Of a DNA stretch of 64,000 nucleotides, positions 36,487-46,713 are shown piece by piece. The stretch is taken from positions 2,976,001 through 3,040,000 of the forward strand of contig NZ_CP031969.1 of NCBI RefSeq assembly GCF_003443735.1, written 5' to 3'. The stretch is from Streptomyces sp. CC0208. Its GTDB lineage: Bacteria; Actinomycetota; Actinomycetes; Streptomycetales; Streptomycetaceae. Numbering within the stretch: position 1 is the stretch's first letter; the number at the start of each line of letters is the position of its first letter. The notes below the pieces were generated by a model that was given only the letters and a program-made list of their open reading frames with translations, searched no databases and was not told where the DNA came from. The position numbers were made by a program, and so were the translations under genes.

Positions 36487-36589
36487 CGTTTTGTCGACAT
36501 GCCCACAGAACGACAAGTGAAACACAGTTCCCGCCAACTGCCCCCGGCGGCAGGGCCGTCGGATTCTCGGCACATGCGTTCGCACATCA

Positions 36590-36625
36590 CGAAGGCCCGG
36601 ATCCTTTTCAGGATCCGGGCCTTCG
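36590..36625 (-). terminator. Terminator-like hairpin after tRNA copy 2
   Basis: CGAAGGCCCGGATCC (36590-36604) pairs perfectly over 15 bp with GGATCCGGGCCTTCG (36611-36625), loop TTTTCA, 7 bp past the tRNA 3' end. No strong U-tract. Confidence 0.75.
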
Positions 36626-36632
36626 ATTCCAG

Positions 36633-36706
36633 TAGCGGGGACAGGATTTGAACCTGCGACCTCTGGGTTATGAGCCCAGCGAGCTACCGAGCTGCTCCAC
36701 CCCGCG
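36633..36706 (-). tRNA. Initiator tRNA-fMet (CAT), copy 2
   Basis: Identical over all 74 nt to the copy at 34467-34540, including the C1/U72 mismatch and GGG/CCC anticodon stem. CCA is not encoded. Confidence 0.96.
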
Positions 36707-36761
36707 CCGTTGTGTTGCAACCGTACCACGGCGCGGGGGTGGGCTTTTGCCCAGCGGCCGG

Positions 36762-39734
36762 TCAGCCGCTGGGACTGCTGCTCGGACTGCTGCTCGGACT
36801 ACCGCTGGGACTGCTCCGGGGGCTGGGACTGGCACTGGGCTTCGCGCTGCTGCTGCCCTTGTCCGCCGTGGCCTGCGCGTCCTCGGCACGCCTGAGCGCG
36901 TCCTTCAGATCCTCCTGGGCCCGGCCGTACGCCTCCCAGTCACCCTTCTTCAGGGCTTCCTGACCGGCGTCGAAGGCCTTCTGGGCGTCGTCCAGCGCCT
37001 GTTGGACCGTCGGGTTGGTGGAGGTCGGCGGCGGCTTGGTCGTGTCGCCGCCGTCGTCCGGTGGCCGAGTGGTCGAACCGTCCGCTGCGAACACCTTGTC
37101 CAGGGCTTCGTCGAGGGTGTCCTCGAAGGCGGTGTTGCCTCCGTAGGTCACCAACACCTTCCGCAGCAGCGGGTACTTGAGTCCACCACCGCGTACGTAG
37201 ACCGGCTCCACATAGAGCAGTCCTCCGTCGAGCGGCACCGTCAGGAGATTGCCGTACTCCACATTGGAGTCGCCTCTGTTGAGGAGGCTGATGGTCTCGG
37301 CGATGTCCTGTTCGGAGTTGAACTGGCTCTGCACCTGTTTGGGCCCGTTGACCGTGGTGTTGGTCGGCAGTTTCAGGATTCTGATCTTGCCGTAGTCAGT
37401 GGTGCCCGCCTCGGCGTCGACCGACATGAAGGCGCTGAGGTTGTCCCGGCCGTTGGGCGTGAACGTCGTCGTGAGCGAGAACGCCTGTGCCGACTGGTCG
37501 GGCATCTTCATGCTCAGGTAGTACGGCGGCACCGCGTCGCCCGACTTGTTGGTCGGGTCGTCCGGCACCTGCCACACCTCGCTGCCGCTGAGGAAGGTGT
37601 CCGCGTCCTCGACGTGGTAGCGGGCCAGCAGCTCACGCTGGACCTTGAACAGGTCCTGCGGGTACCGCAGATGGGCCATCAGGTCGGTGGAGATGTCCTT
37701 CCTCGGCTCCACCGTGCCCGGGAACGCCTTCATCCAGGTCTTGAGGACCGGGTCCTTGGTGTCCCACTGGTAGAGCTTGACCTGGCCGGTGTACGCGTCG
37801 ACGGTCGCCTTCACCGAGTTGCGGATGTAGTTGACCTGGTTCTGCTGGGCCACGACCGCGCGCTGGTTGTTCGTCGCGGTCAGCGAGTCGGCCGTGGTGT
37901 CGCCGAGGGTCGTGCGCGAGGAGTACGGGTAGCCGTTGGTCGTCGTGTAGGCGTCGACGATCCACTGGATCTTGCCGTTCACCACCGCCGGGTAGGCGTC
38001 GCCGTCGATGGTCAGCCAGGGGGCGACGGCCTCGACGCGCTGCTTGGGCGTGCGGTTGTACAGGATCCGCGAGCCCTCGCCGATCGCTCCGGAGTAGAGG
38101 ATCTGCGGCTCGCTGAACGCCACCGCGTACGCGGCCCGGTTGACCGGGTTGGAGAGGTTGACCCCGCTCTTGGCCTTGTAGCTGTAGGTCTTCTCGCCGG
38201 AGTCGTCGGAGTAGTCGATCTCCTTCTGGGGACCGCCGACGATCGAGTACTCGGTGGTCTTCTCGCCGTAGTAGACGCGCTGCTGGTACGTCCCGAGGTC
38301 GCCCTGAGACGGCAGGTTGGACTCGGTGAAGACCGGCCGGCCCTCGGCGTCGGCCTCGGTGCCCTTCGCGGCGACCACGCCGTAACCGTGGGTGTAGCGG
38401 AAGTGGTCGTTGATCCAGTTGTTCTTCGGGATACCGGCGAGGTTCAGCTCGCGCAGCCCGATGACCGTGTCCTGATCCTTGCCGTCCTTGCTGTAGCGAT
38501 CGACGTCCAGGTTGGTCGGGAACGCGTAGTAGTTCCGCATCTGCTGGAGCTGCTGGAACGTCGGCGAGACGACGTTGGGGTCCACGACCCGGATGCTCGC
38601 CGTGGCGTCGACGTCGTCGCGCAGCTTGGTCTGGTCCGTCGTGGTGGCCTTGCCGTCGTACTCCTTCACCGAGGCGTCGTCGATGCCGTACGCCTCACGC
38701 GTCGCCTTGAGGTTCTTCTCGACGTACGGCGCTTCCTTGGCCTGCTCGTTCGGCTGGACCTGGAACTTCTGGACGATCGCGGGGTAGAGCCCGCCGATCA
38801 GGATCGCCGAGAGCACCATCAGGCCGAAGCCGATCACGGGCAGCTGCCAGGTGCGCCGCCACAGGGTGGCGAAGAACAGCAGCGCGCAGATCACCGCGAT
38901 GCAGAACAAAATCGTCTTGGCCGGCAGATAGGCGTTCGCGTCAACGTACCTGAGGCCCGTCCAGCTGTCGGTCGCCTTGAAGTCGCTGGACTTGACCGCG
39001 AGGCCGTACCGGTCGAGCCAGTACGCGACCGCCTTCAGGGCGACGAAGATGCCGAGCAGCACCGACAGGTGGCCGGTCGCGGCGGCCGTGGCCCGCGCGC
39101 CCGGGGAGGTGACCCGCAGACCGCCGTACAGGTAGTGGGTGAGCGCGGCGGCGATCACCGAGAGGATCGCGGCGGCGAAGCCGAAGCCGAGCAGGAACCG
39201 GTACCAGGGCAGGTCGAAGGTGTAGAAGGAGATGTCGAGGTGGAACTGCGGGTCCTTCTGGCCGAAGGAGACGCCGTTGACCCACATCAGCCAGGTCCGC
39301 CACTGGCTGGAGGCGGAGGCACCGGCGATCAGGCCCACCAGGGAGACGATCCCGAGCAGCAGCCACTTCTTGTACGGCGCGATGCTCATCCGGTAGCGGT
39401 CGAGGTTCTGCTGCTCCATCGACATGGCGCTCAGCGGCGGCCGCAGTCGGTGGGCCAGCCAGATGTTGAAGCCGACCGCGAGGGCCATCAGCAGTCCGAA
39501 GACGAAGAACAGCCCGATCTTGGTCCACAGGGTGGTGGTGAACACGGACGAGTAGTTCACCGAGCGGTACCAGAGCCAGTCCGTCCAGAAGCCCGCGAAC
39601 ATGGTGAACGCCATGCCGAGAACGGCAAGGACGCCCAGCGTCATGAGCAGGGTCCTGGCCCGCCGGGACGGGCGGCCCACTCTCATCCGCGGCCCTGTCG
39701 GGCCTCCGCCGCGGTCCGGCATCTGGAAAGCCAA
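36762..39734 (-). CDS. UPF0182 large membrane protein
   Basis: 990 residues. Seven or so membrane helices fall in the first 330 residues (first at [20 protein letters not shown]), followed by a large extracytoplasmic region, an acidic helix-rich stretch near 890-960 ([21 protein letters not shown]) and a Ser/Pro tail of SPSSS repeats. The family is conserved in actinobacteria and cyanobacteria, function unknown. I chose TTG at 39734 because GAGG lies 8 nt upstream and it gives the start [11 protein letters not shown] that I recall from other species; ATG 39722 is the alternative. Divergent from the PPA1309-like gene. Confidence 0.87.
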   Translation of the reverse strand: MAFQMPDRGGGPTGPRMRVGRPSRRARTLLMTLGVLAVLGMAFTMFAGFWTDWLWYRSVNYSSVFTTTLWTKIGLFFVFGLLMALAVGFNIWLAHRLRPPLSAMSMEQQNLDRYRMSIAPYKKWLLLGIVSLVGLIAGASASSQWRTWLMWVNGVSFGQKDPQFHLDISFYTFDLPWYRFLLGFGFAAAILSVIAAALTHYLYGGLRVTSPGARATAAATGHLSVLLGIFVALKAVAYWLDRYGLAVKSSDFKATDSWTGLRYVDANAYLPAKTILFCIAVICALLFFATLWRRTWQLPVIGFGLMVLSAILIGGLYPAIVQKFQVQPNEQAKEAPYVEKNLKATREAYGIDDASVKEYDGKATTTDQTKLRDDVDATASIRVVDPNVVSPTFQQLQQMRNYYAFPTNLDVDRYSKDGKDQDTVIGLRELNLAGIPKNNWINDHFRYTHGYGVVAAKGTEADAEGRPVFTESNLPSQGDLGTYQQRVYYGEKTTEYSIVGGPQKEIDYSDDSGEKTYSYKAKSGVNLSNPVNRAAYAVAFSEPQILYSGAIGEGSRILYNRTPKQRVEAVAPWLTIDGDAYPAVVNGKIQWIVDAYTTTNGYPYSSRTTLGDTTADSLTATNNQRAVVAQQNQVNYIRNSVKATVDAYTGQVKLYQWDTKDPVLKTWMKAFPGTVEPRKDISTDLMAHLRYPQDLFKVQRELLARYHVEDADTFLSGSEVWQVPDDPTNKSGDAVPPYYLSMKMPDQSAQAFSLTTTFTPNGRDNLSAFMSVDAEAGTTDYGKIRILKLPTNTTVNGPKQVQSQFNSEQDIAETISLLNRGDSNVEYGNLLTVPLDGGLLYVEPVYVRGGGLKYPLLRKVLVTYGGNTAFEDTLDEALDKVFAADGSTTRPPDDGGDTTKPPPTSTNPTVQQALDDAQKAFDAGQEALKKGDWEAYGRAQEDLKDALRRAEDAQATADKGSSSAKPSASPSPRSSPSGSPSSSPSSSPSG

Positions 39735-39886
39735 GGTGCGCACCTCGAAGTTCGCTGTCGATCCGTCAGGCCCTCGTGTTCGCGGGCCCTGGGTGGCCCC
39801 CCGTGATCGCGGGCCCACACCTATGCAACTTACTCACCGTTTACTCGGTTCCCGATTCAGGTGACGAACGAGGCAGGATTGTGACC

Positions 39887-40429
39887 ATGTCCAACACCCC
39901 CATGGCGGCGAGCCCGCTCACCCGGGCCGTACTCGAGATCGACGAGTACGCCTCCGGCCTCGGCTGGGACCAGCCCGCCCGCCTCTTCGCCCTCGTAGAC
40001 ACCGCCCGGCTGCGGGCCCAGGAACCCGCTCTCGCGAGCCAGCTCGGTCTGCAGGACGCGCAGGCGCCCTCGGGCTTCACCCCCATCGAGCAGGACGAGA
40101 TTCCCGCGGGCAAGCCGCTCGACGAGTTCCTCGGCACCATCGCCTGGCCCGACGCCGTCGTCGGCTGCGCACTCACCGTGGAGCGCCTGATGCTGCCGCC
40201 GTCCGCCGAGGCGTCCGTCCCGCAGGGGCTGAGCGAGGGCAAGCTGGCGAAGTGGGTCGCCGAGCACCCGGACCGTCAGGAGGTCCGCATGACGGTCGCG
40301 GTCCTGCGCGACGGCACCCGGGACTCGGCCCTGCGGCTGCGCGAGAAGGACTCCCCGACCGAGGTCCTCACGGGCCGCGACCTGGTGCCCGGCCTGGCGG
40401 AGGCCCTGTCGGCGACCTTCGCGGACTGA
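39887..40429 (+). CDS. PPA1309-family conserved actinobacterial protein
   Basis: 180 residues, soluble, acidic, beginning with LTRAVLEIDEYASGLGWDQPARLFALVDT and with a central VVGCALTVERLMLPP and C-terminal EVRMTVAVLRDG. This pattern is shared among actinobacteria next to the PDZ-protease gene. Function unknown. ATG at 39887. Convergent with the PDZ gene across a strong hairpin. Confidence 0.82.
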   Translation: MSNTPMAASPLTRAVLEIDEYASGLGWDQPARLFALVDTARLRAQEPALASQLGLQDAQAPSGFTPIEQDEIPAGKPLDEFLGTIAWPDAVVGCALTVERLMLPPSAEASVPQGLSEGKLAKWVAEHPDRQEVRMTVAVLRDGTRDSALRLREKDSPTEVLTGRDLVPGLAEALSATFAD

Positions 40430-40474
40430 GGTTTCTCCAGACCTGCCAGGTCCTCCGGATCCTGCGGTACGACA

Positions 40475-40508
40475 ACGGGGGCGCCCTCGGTGCGAGGGGC
40501 GCCCCCGT
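40475..40508. terminator. Bidirectional hairpin between convergent genes
   Basis: ACGGGGGCGCCC (40475-40486) pairs with GGGCGCCCCCGT (40497-40508), 12 bp perfect, between the PPA1309-like and PDZ-protease stops. Confidence 0.7.
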
Positions 40509-40529
40509 CGTCGTACGCGCGCGTGCCGG

Positions 40530-41627
40530 TCAGCCCTTGGTCGTGCACTTCGGCAGGTCGGAGGTGCGACCCTCGCGGATGTCCTTGAGGGCGCCGAGGG
40601 CGTCGTCGATGGTCTTCACCTTGACCAGGGTGAGCCCGCCCGGGGTGTCCTTGGCGGCGGCCGCGCAGTTGTCGGCGGGCGTCAGGAAGTACTGGGCGCC
40701 CTTGTCGCGCGCGCCGACCGTCTTCATCTCGATACCGCCGATCGGGCCGACCTTGCCCTCGTCGTCGATCGTGCCGGTGCCGGCGACGAACGTGCCGCCG
40801 GTCAGGCTGCCCGGGGTGAGCTTGTCGTAGATGCCGAGCGCGAACATCAGACCGGCGCTCGGTCCGCCGACGTCGGCGAGCTTGATGTCGACGGTGAAGG
40901 GGAAGGTGTGGTCGGTCCCTGCGGCGATCCCGACGATGGCGCGCTTCTCGCCCTCGTCGTCGGACGCCCTGGTCGTGATCGTGACCTTCTCGGTCTTCGT
41001 GGCCGGCCGGTTCGCCTTCTCGGCGGCGGCCTGTTCCTTCGCGGGCACCACGGTGAAGACGACGTCCTCGCCCGGCTTGTGCTTCGTCACCAGCTTCGCG
41101 ACATCGCCCGGCGCCTTCACGGCCGTACCGTCGACGGCCTTGACGACATCCCCCGCGTGCAGCTTGCCCTCGGCCGGGGAGTCCTTGACGACGGTCGAGA
41201 CGATCACCCAGGACCGCACCGGGACGTGCAGTTCCTTCAGGGCGGCGACCTTGGCGCTCTCCTGGGACTGGCTGAACTCCTCGGCGTTCTCCTGGGTCGA
41301 TTGCTCCTCGGTCTTGCCGTCCGGGTAGAGGGTGTCGTGGGGTACGACCTTGTTGTCGTGCGCGAGCCAGCCGTAGACGGCCTCGACGAGGTTCATCTTG
41401 TAGTCGGCGCTGGTGACCCGGACGGTGGTCATGTTCAGGTGACCGCTCGTCGGATATGTCTTGCGCCCGGAGATCTGCAGCACCGGCTCGCCGCCGTGGT
41501 CGCCGAGGGTGTTCACCGTGGGGCCCGGTGACATCTCGGCGTAGGGCACTTTGATGAAGACTCCCGCGCAGAGAAGCGCGATCAGCATCAGGGTGGAGGC
41601 GAGCATCGTCGCGGTGCGGCGTGGCAT
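40530..41627 (-). CDS. PDZ-Lon (S16) membrane-anchored protease
   Basis: 365 residues. A signal-anchor helix (TMLASTLMLIALLCAGVFI) is followed by a region with a PDZ domain (VPVRSWVIVSTVVKDSPAEGKLHAGDVV, about 135-205) and a C-terminal Lon-type Ser/Lys protease domain. The Ser is in DVGGPSAGLMFALG near 255 and the Lys in GARDKGAQYFL near 305. It should act on the outer face of the membrane. Substrates unknown. ATG at 41627. Conserved beside UPF0182 in actinobacteria. Confidence 0.9.
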   Translation of the reverse strand: MPRRTATMLASTLMLIALLCAGVFIKVPYAEMSPGPTVNTLGDHGGEPVLQISGRKTYPTSGHLNMTTVRVTSADYKMNLVEAVYGWLAHDNKVVPHDTLYPDGKTEEQSTQENAEEFSQSQESAKVAALKELHVPVRSWVIVSTVVKDSPAEGKLHAGDVVKAVDGTAVKAPGDVAKLVTKHKPGEDVVFTVVPAKEQAAAEKANRPATKTEKVTITTRASDDEGEKRAIVGIAAGTDHTFPFTVDIKLADVGGPSAGLMFALGIYDKLTPGSLTGGTFVAGTGTIDDEGKVGPIGGIEMKTVGARDKGAQYFLTPADNCAAAAKDTPGGLTLVKVKTIDDALGALKDIREGRTSDLPKCTTKG

Positions 41628-41688
41628 GGCACGACAGTACGGGACGCTCCTGTCGGACCCTCGTCAGGGCGCCGCCATGACGAGGACG

Positions 41689-41853
41689 TCAGGTGCCGGA
41701 GTGCGACTTCTCCATCGCGGCGCGGAAACGGGCGTACCCGTCGAGCTCGGGGCCGTCGCTGCGCGCCTTCCGGGTCCGGTTGGCCCAACTGCCCCACAGC
41801 CCGGCGACGACCGCGGCCAACAACGGAATCAACAACCAGACGAGCGCCCCCAT
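41689..41853 (-). CDS. 54-residue single-helix membrane protein
   Basis: MGALVWLLIPLLAAVVAGLW is a membrane helix at the very N-terminus, followed by a short basic stretch (NRTRKARSD) and GYARFRAAMEKSHSGT. I believe similar short proteins occur at this place in other streptomycetes (recollection, not checked). It lies directly upstream of the PDZ-protease gene on the same strand (61-bp gap), so it may share its transcript. Function unknown. Confidence 0.7.
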   Translation of the reverse strand: MGALVWLLIPLLAAVVAGLWGSWANRTRKARSDGPELDGYARFRAAMEKSHSGT

Positions 41854-41976
41854 GCCGACCTCCCGACCTCACACTGAGCGACCGCAGAAAACTGACTGAT
41901 CAGCAGATTATCCATCCGCACTGACAACGCTCACGGCAGGGGTGCGGTTACGCAACCTGAGAGGTGGAGGAAGGGT

Positions 41977-42438
41977 TCAGCAGGCGCCGACCCATTCCTC
42001 CGTACCGTCAGAAAACGTCTGGTGCTTCCAGATCGGCACCTCGTGCTTGAGATCGTCGATCAGCTTCCGGCAGGCCTCGAAGGCCTCGCCCCGATGGGGA
42101 CACGACACGGCGACGACCACGGCCAGATCCCCCACCCCGAGATCCCCCACCCGGTGCACTGCGGCGAGCGCCCGCACCGGGAACTCGGCCACGACCTTCT
42201 CCGCGACCCGCCGCATCTCGGCCTCGGCACTGGGGTGGCACGAGTACCCGAGCTTGTCGACGTCGGCGCCGCCGTCGTGATTCCTGACGGTCCCGACGAA
42301 CAGGGCGGTCCCACCGGCGGCGTCGTCCCCGACCGCGCGGAAGACCTCGTCGAGGGAGAGCGGGGTCTCGCGGATACCGATGAGCTTGATCGGCTCATCG
42401 GCGGTCTGCTCACCGGGATGATCGTTGATAGGCGCCAT
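41977..42438 (-). CDS. moaE: Molybdopterin synthase catalytic subunit
   Basis: 153 residues of MoaE type, adding sulfur from MoaD to make molybdopterin. Family marks: FVGTVRNHDGG near 47-57, the HRVGDLGVGDLAVVVAVS block near 95, HRGEAFEACRKLIDDLK near 115 with the conserved Lys, and VPIWKHQ near 134. The usual last KE is HQ here. ATG at 42438 with GGAG. No other moa gene adjoins. The 175 bp to the SDR gene hold nothing obvious. Confidence 0.9.
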   Translation of the reverse strand: MAPINDHPGEQTADEPIKLIGIRETPLSLDEVFRAVGDDAAGGTALFVGTVRNHDGGADVDKLGYSCHPSAEAEMRRVAEKVVAEFPVRALAAVHRVGDLGVGDLAVVVAVSCPHRGEAFEACRKLIDDLKHEVPIWKHQTFSDGTEEWVGAC

Positions 42439-42613
42439 GACTCCATCGTGCCGCACGGCTCGGACAACCCGGAATAGAACTTTCACCAGGCACACGCGCG
42501 TGGACGACTGGAGACTCGTACAGTGCCCCGCCGAGGGGCGCGGGGACCCGCGCGACCAGCCACGACCGACACGCCACCGCCCGACTGCCTTCAAGCGGCA
42601 CTCCACGAAGCGC

Positions 42614-43729
42614 TCAGATCCTCCGCCGAGCCTTCCGAGCCCGCCGTACGACAGCCGCCGCGCCCAGCAGCGCCACCGTCGCCCCGGCCGCGCCCGCCGC
42701 CGTCGCGTCCTTGCGCCCCAGCCGCCGCCCGGCGACCGTGTGCCGCCCCGCGACCTCCTCCAGCAGCACCGCGAGCACCTCCTCGTTGGTCCACCGCGGC
42801 CGCCACCCGGCGTCATGCAGCCGGCTGCCGCTCACCACCCACGGGTACATCGTGTATGCCAGGTCCCCCGCGGGAGACGGCGTCAGACCGATGCGGTGCA
42901 GCCGGGCCGCCGCCCCCAGCGCGACCGCCGACGGCAGCTCCATCCGGCGGATCCCGCTGAGCTCCTCGATCTCCTCCTGCTCCAGCCATCCGTCGCACCC
43001 GACGGCGAGCTCCCCGTCGACCTTCTCCAGGACGGCATGCTCCAGTGCGCTGCACAGGTCCTCGACGTGGCAGAACTGCCAGGCGGGCCGGGACCCGGCC
43101 ACGACCAGCAGCCGCGGCGACTCGAAGTACCGGGTCAGAGCGGTGTCCGTGCCCCCGCCCACCAGCACCGCGGGCCGCACCACGGTGACGTTCAGCCCCG
43201 GATGCGCCCGAGGCGCCCGCCGGGCGAGTCGCTCGATCTCCAGCAGGTCGCCGACCCCGGTCGCCTCCGCGGTGGCCCGCAGCTCGGCGTCCTCCGAGAG
43301 AGGCAGCTCGTTGTCCGGGAGCGCCCCGTAGACCATCGCCGAGGTGCACAGCACGACCCGGTGCACGCCCGCGGCCGCCGCGGCGGTCAGCACGGTCTGC
43401 GTCCCGCGCACGTTGTAGGCCGTACGCGCCGCGGGGTCTGTCTCCAGGTCGAGGTCGAGCGCGAGATGCACCACGACGTCGGCGCCGCGCAGCTTCTCCG
43501 CGATGGCCGGATCGCGTACGTCCAGGATGTGCCACTGCGCCTCGGCGCACTCACCGCGCCGCTCGTCGAGCGCGATGACCTGCTTGATCTCCTCCGAGGC
43601 GGCCAGCCGCTCGGTGAGCAGCGCTCCGATGCCGGACGCGGCGCCGGTGACCGCGACGACTGGCCCGCGCGCGGCGGGATTGGTTGACTGGTTTCGCGCT
43701 GCGCGAACCTGCGGATCAGGGGAACTCAC
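42614..43729 (-). CDS. NAD(P)-dependent epimerase/dehydratase-like SDR
   Basis: 371 residues. An N-terminal Rossmann fold has the nucleotide loop VAVTGAASGIGALL near 18-31, then DVVVHLALDLD, and the extended-SDR active-site region LCTSAMVYGALPDN. A C-terminal hydrophobic and basic tail (TVALLGAAAVVRRARKARRR) could anchor it to the membrane. Substrate unknown. GTG at 43729 with GGAG 7 nt before. Divergent from the DUF2342 gene across 192 bp. Confidence 0.83.
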   Translation of the reverse strand: MSSPDPQVRAARNQSTNPAARGPVVAVTGAASGIGALLTERLAASEEIKQVIALDERRGECAEAQWHILDVRDPAIAEKLRGADVVVHLALDLDLETDPAARTAYNVRGTQTVLTAAAAAGVHRVVLCTSAMVYGALPDNELPLSEDAELRATAEATGVGDLLEIERLARRAPRAHPGLNVTVVRPAVLVGGGTDTALTRYFESPRLLVVAGSRPAWQFCHVEDLCSALEHAVLEKVDGELAVGCDGWLEQEEIEELSGIRRMELPSAVALGAAARLHRIGLTPSPAGDLAYTMYPWVVSGSRLHDAGWRPRWTNEEVLAVLLEEVAGRHTVAGRRLGRKDATAAGAAGATVALLGAAAVVRRARKARRRI

Positions 43730-43921
43730 CGGGCGTCTCCAGCGGTTGTCTTCAGTAGGAACGCGAGTGACGCGTACGTACCAGGTGGCATCCATCCTGC
43801 CGCAGGCGGAGAGTCGGCGGAGCACCGAGGCCCGAACGGCCGTCGGTGTCTACGCTGGGGGGTGTTATCGGGCAGCCGCGCCGCCGGAGGCAACCGGTGG
43901 CCTTACCAGCCGAGGAATCCC

Positions 43922-45370
43922 GTGAGTGACACCCCATTCGGATTCGGCCTTCCGCCGGAGGAGCCGGACGACGGCGACGAGGGCAAGAAGAAGGACCAGG
44001 AGAGCGGTGGTGGTCAGGGACCGGCCAACCCGTTCGGTTTCGGCGGTCTGCCCGGAGCCGGAGGCTTTGGCGGCCCCGGTGGTCCTGGTGCCGACAATCC
44101 GCTCGCTGCCATGTTCGGATCGCTGAACCCCACCGACCTGGGCGCCGCCTTCCAGCAGCTGGGCCAGATGCTCTCGTACGAGGGCGGCCCGGTGAACTGG
44201 GACATGGCCAAGCAGATCGCCCGCCAGACGGTCTCCCAGGGCACCTCGGACGGCACCAAGGACGCCAGCGTCGGTCCCGCCGAACGCACCGCGGTCGAGG
44301 AGGCCGTGCGCCTGGCGGACCTGTGGCTCGACGACGCGACATCGCTGCCGTCCGGTGCGGGCTCCGCCGTGGCGTGGTCCCGCGCGGAGTGGGTCGAGGC
44401 GACCCTGCCCGCGTGGAAGGAGCTCGTCGACCCGGTCGCCGAGCGGGTCGGCACCGCCATGGGTGACGTCCTGCCGGAGGAGATGCAGGCCATGGCGGGC
44501 CCGCTGATCGGCATGATGCGCTCGATGGGCGGCGCCATGTTCGGCACCCAGATCGGGCAGGCCGTCGGCGTGCTCGCGGGCGAGGTCGTCGGATCCACCG
44601 ACATCGGCCTGCCGCTGGGCCCGGTGGGCAAGGCCGCGCTGCTTCCGGCGAATGTCGACGCCTTCGGCAAGGACCTGGGGGTGCCCAAGGACGAGGTGCG
44701 GCTGTACCTCGCCCTGCGCGAGGCCGCCCACCAGCGCCTCTTCGCACACGTGCCGTGGCTGCGCTCGCACCTGTACGGCGCGGTCGACGGGTACGCGCGC
44801 GGGATCAAGGTCGACACCGCCAAGCTGGAGGACGTGGTCGGCCAGTTCGACCCGCAGAACCCCGAGCAGCTTCAGGACGCCCTCCAGCAGGGCATGTTCC
44901 AGCCGGAGGACACCCCGGAGCAGAAGGCGGCCCTGGCCCGGCTGGAGACCGCGCTGGCCCTTGTGGAGGGCTGGGTGGACGCGGTGGTCCACGCGGCCGC
45001 GAAGCCGCGTCTGTCGTCCGCGGACGCGCTGCGCGAGACCCTGCGCCGCCGGCGCGCCTCGGGCGGCCCGGCCGAGCAGACCTTCGCCACGCTGATCGGT
45101 CTGGAGCTGCGCCCGCGCCGTCTGCGGGACGCCTCCCGTCTGTGGGCCTCGCTCACCGACGCGCGCGGTGTCGACGGCCGTGACGGCCTGTGGTCCCACC
45201 CGGACATGCTGCCGACCGCGTCCGACCTGGACGACCCGGACGGCTTCGTGCACCGCGAGCAGCTGGACTTCTCCGAGCTGGACAAGATGCTCGGCGAGGC
45301 CGCGGAGAACCCCGACCGCAAGAAGCCCGACCTCGAGAAGAAGGACGACTCCGAGGACGACACCGAGTGA
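43922..45370 (+). CDS. DUF2342 zinc-protease-like protein
   Basis: 482 residues. A Gly/Pro-rich start (PANPFGFGGLPGAGGFGGPGG) is followed by the DUF2342 domain, annotated in actinobacteria as zinc-dependent metalloprotease or coenzyme F420 biosynthesis-associated protein. The candidate metal motif is ALREAAHQRLF near residue 268 (E-x-x-H rather than full HExxH order). The tail is highly acidic (DLEKKDDSEDDTE). GTG at 43922. The stop overlaps the Nudix start (GTGA), so the two are coupled. Confidence 0.83.
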   Translation: MSDTPFGFGLPPEEPDDGDEGKKKDQESGGGQGPANPFGFGGLPGAGGFGGPGGPGADNPLAAMFGSLNPTDLGAAFQQLGQMLSYEGGPVNWDMAKQIARQTVSQGTSDGTKDASVGPAERTAVEEAVRLADLWLDDATSLPSGAGSAVAWSRAEWVEATLPAWKELVDPVAERVGTAMGDVLPEEMQAMAGPLIGMMRSMGGAMFGTQIGQAVGVLAGEVVGSTDIGLPLGPVGKAALLPANVDAFGKDLGVPKDEVRLYLALREAAHQRLFAHVPWLRSHLYGAVDGYARGIKVDTAKLEDVVGQFDPQNPEQLQDALQQGMFQPEDTPEQKAALARLETALALVEGWVDAVVHAAAKPRLSSADALRETLRRRRASGGPAEQTFATLIGLELRPRRLRDASRLWASLTDARGVDGRDGLWSHPDMLPTASDLDDPDGFVHREQLDFSELDKMLGEAAENPDRKKPDLEKKDDSEDDTE

Positions 45371-45888
45371 GCCTTCATGACGACGCCGTCCTGGTCCTCA
45401 AGGGATACGAGGACCAGGCGGATCTTCGCCAGGCCTACCTGGACCACCTGGCGGCCCACCCGGACGGCGTGTGGAAGGCCTGCGAGAAGGGCCACGTCAC
45501 AGCCAGTGCCCTGGTCGTCGACCCGGAGCGCGGGCAGGCTCTGCTGACCCTCCACAAGAAGCTGGGCATGTGGCTCCAGATGGGCGGCCACTGCGAACCG
45601 GCCGACACCTCCCTGGAGGCGGCGGCCCTGCGCGAGGCGACGGAGGAGTCCGGCATCCCGGGCCTGAAGCTGCTGCCGGGCGGCCCGGTACGCCTGGCCC
45701 GGCATCCGATCCCGCCGCCGTGCCACTGCCACTTCGACGTCCAGTACGCGGCGCTCGCCCCGGCCGGCGCCGTGGAGACCGTCAGCGACGAGTCGCTCGA
45801 CGTACGGTGGTTCGCCTACGACGAGGTGGCGGACGTGGCGGACGGCTCGGTCGTACGACTGCTGGAAGCGACCCGCGCGAGGCTGTGA
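45367..45888 (+). CDS. Nudix hydrolase
   Basis: 173 residues. The Nudix box GGHCEPADTSLEAAALREATEESGI fits GX5EX7REUXEEXGU with all key glutamates (near residues 75-99). The HPIPPPCHCHFDVQYA segment has a Cys-His cluster. Substrate unknown. GTG at 45367 overlaps the DUF2342 stop. Confidence 0.88.
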   Translation: MSLHDDAVLVLKGYEDQADLRQAYLDHLAAHPDGVWKACEKGHVTASALVVDPERGQALLTLHKKLGMWLQMGGHCEPADTSLEAAALREATEESGIPGLKLLPGGPVRLARHPIPPPCHCHFDVQYAALAPAGAVETVSDESLDVRWFAYDEVADVADGSVVRLLEATRARL

Positions 45889-45913
45889 GCGCATGAGTCG
45901 CGGCGATGGCCGC

Positions 45914-45956
45914 ATGTGTAAGGGGCGCCCGGCAATGGCAGGCGCCCCTTACGCAT
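45914..45956. terminator. Bidirectional hairpin between Nudix and AIM24 genes
   Basis: The inner arms GTAAGGGGCGCC (45918-45929) and GGCGCCCCTTAC (45941-45952) pair perfectly and extend outward with ATG/CAT to about 16 bp. Located between convergent stops at 45888 and 45959. Confidence 0.75.
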
Positions 45957-45958
45957 CG

Positions 45959-46696
45959 CTAGCTGTTGCTGCCCCCGAGGGAGTTGCCGCGCATGCCGAA
46001 CTGGCCGAGCATCCCGGCGTTGCGCATGCCCTGCGGCGGCAGCAGCTCACTGGGCTGGACCAGGACATGGCCCGTGCCGCCGAAGTGCATCTCCCAGCCC
46101 TCGCCGGTGGTGCCCCTGCGGCGCCACACTCCGGAGGTGGAGGTGGGCGCCTGGAGCTGGGTGCGCAGGGACGTGGACCAGGCGATGACGGCGTCGGAGT
46201 CGACGCAGACGTTCTTGTCCGGTCCCACCTCGAGGACCAGCGGCTCGCCGGAGGTCATCAGGACGACCTGGCCGGCGCCGGACAGCTCCAGGTTGTAGGC
46301 GCCCGCGGCGGCCACCTCGACGGCGCTGTCCACGGCGACGATACCGACGCCGAGTGAGCCGTCGAAGGCCAGCACGTAGGAACTGTCGACCGTGATGCCG
46401 GAGCCGACCTCCATGATGTGCAGGTGCTGGGCCAGGTTGGCCAGGTAGACGACGCCGTTGCCCTTGCAGCGCATGAGGTCGAGGCCCTCGCCGGTCATCC
46501 GCTCGACGTTGCGCCAGCTGCGGTTGCGGTACTGGCTGTCGAACTCGACCTGGCCCTCGAAGGCCACCATGGCGCCCTGTCGGGCCAGGATCGGGCTGCT
46601 GCCCTGGGTGACGTCGGTCCTCAGAAGCTGCGGGTTCTGCAGGGTGTAGCGCCCGGTCGACTCGACCGGGACGTGTGCGAAGAGTGTGCTGTGCAT
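45959..46696 (-). CDS. AIM24-family protein (third of three)
   Basis: 245 residues, mainly the beta-rich AIM24 (DUF124) fold: SSPILARQGAMVAFEGQVEFD near 33, GEGLDLMRCKGNGVVYLA near 70, and SYVLAFDGSLGVGI near 105. The end has a flexible Gly/Asn/Met tail. Role unknown; the family is linked by genome context to Ter stress systems. Last gene of a three-gene leftward run. Confidence 0.83.
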   Translation of the reverse strand: MHSTLFAHVPVESTGRYTLQNPQLLRTDVTQGSSPILARQGAMVAFEGQVEFDSQYRNRSWRNVERMTGEGLDLMRCKGNGVVYLANLAQHLHIMEVGSGITVDSSYVLAFDGSLGVGIVAVDSAVEVAAAGAYNLELSGAGQVVLMTSGEPLVLEVGPDKNVCVDSDAVIAWSTSLRTQLQAPTSTSGVWRRRGTTGEGWEMHFGGTGHVLVQPSELLPPQGMRNAGMLGQFGMRGNSLGGSNS

Positions 46697-46713
46697 GGTG
46701 CCTGGTGCTCCCC

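Noticed and set aside
36648..39806. 1052-codon open frame opposite UPF0182
   Set aside because: Antisense artefact rich in Val/Arg/Gly; it starts inside a tRNA gene.
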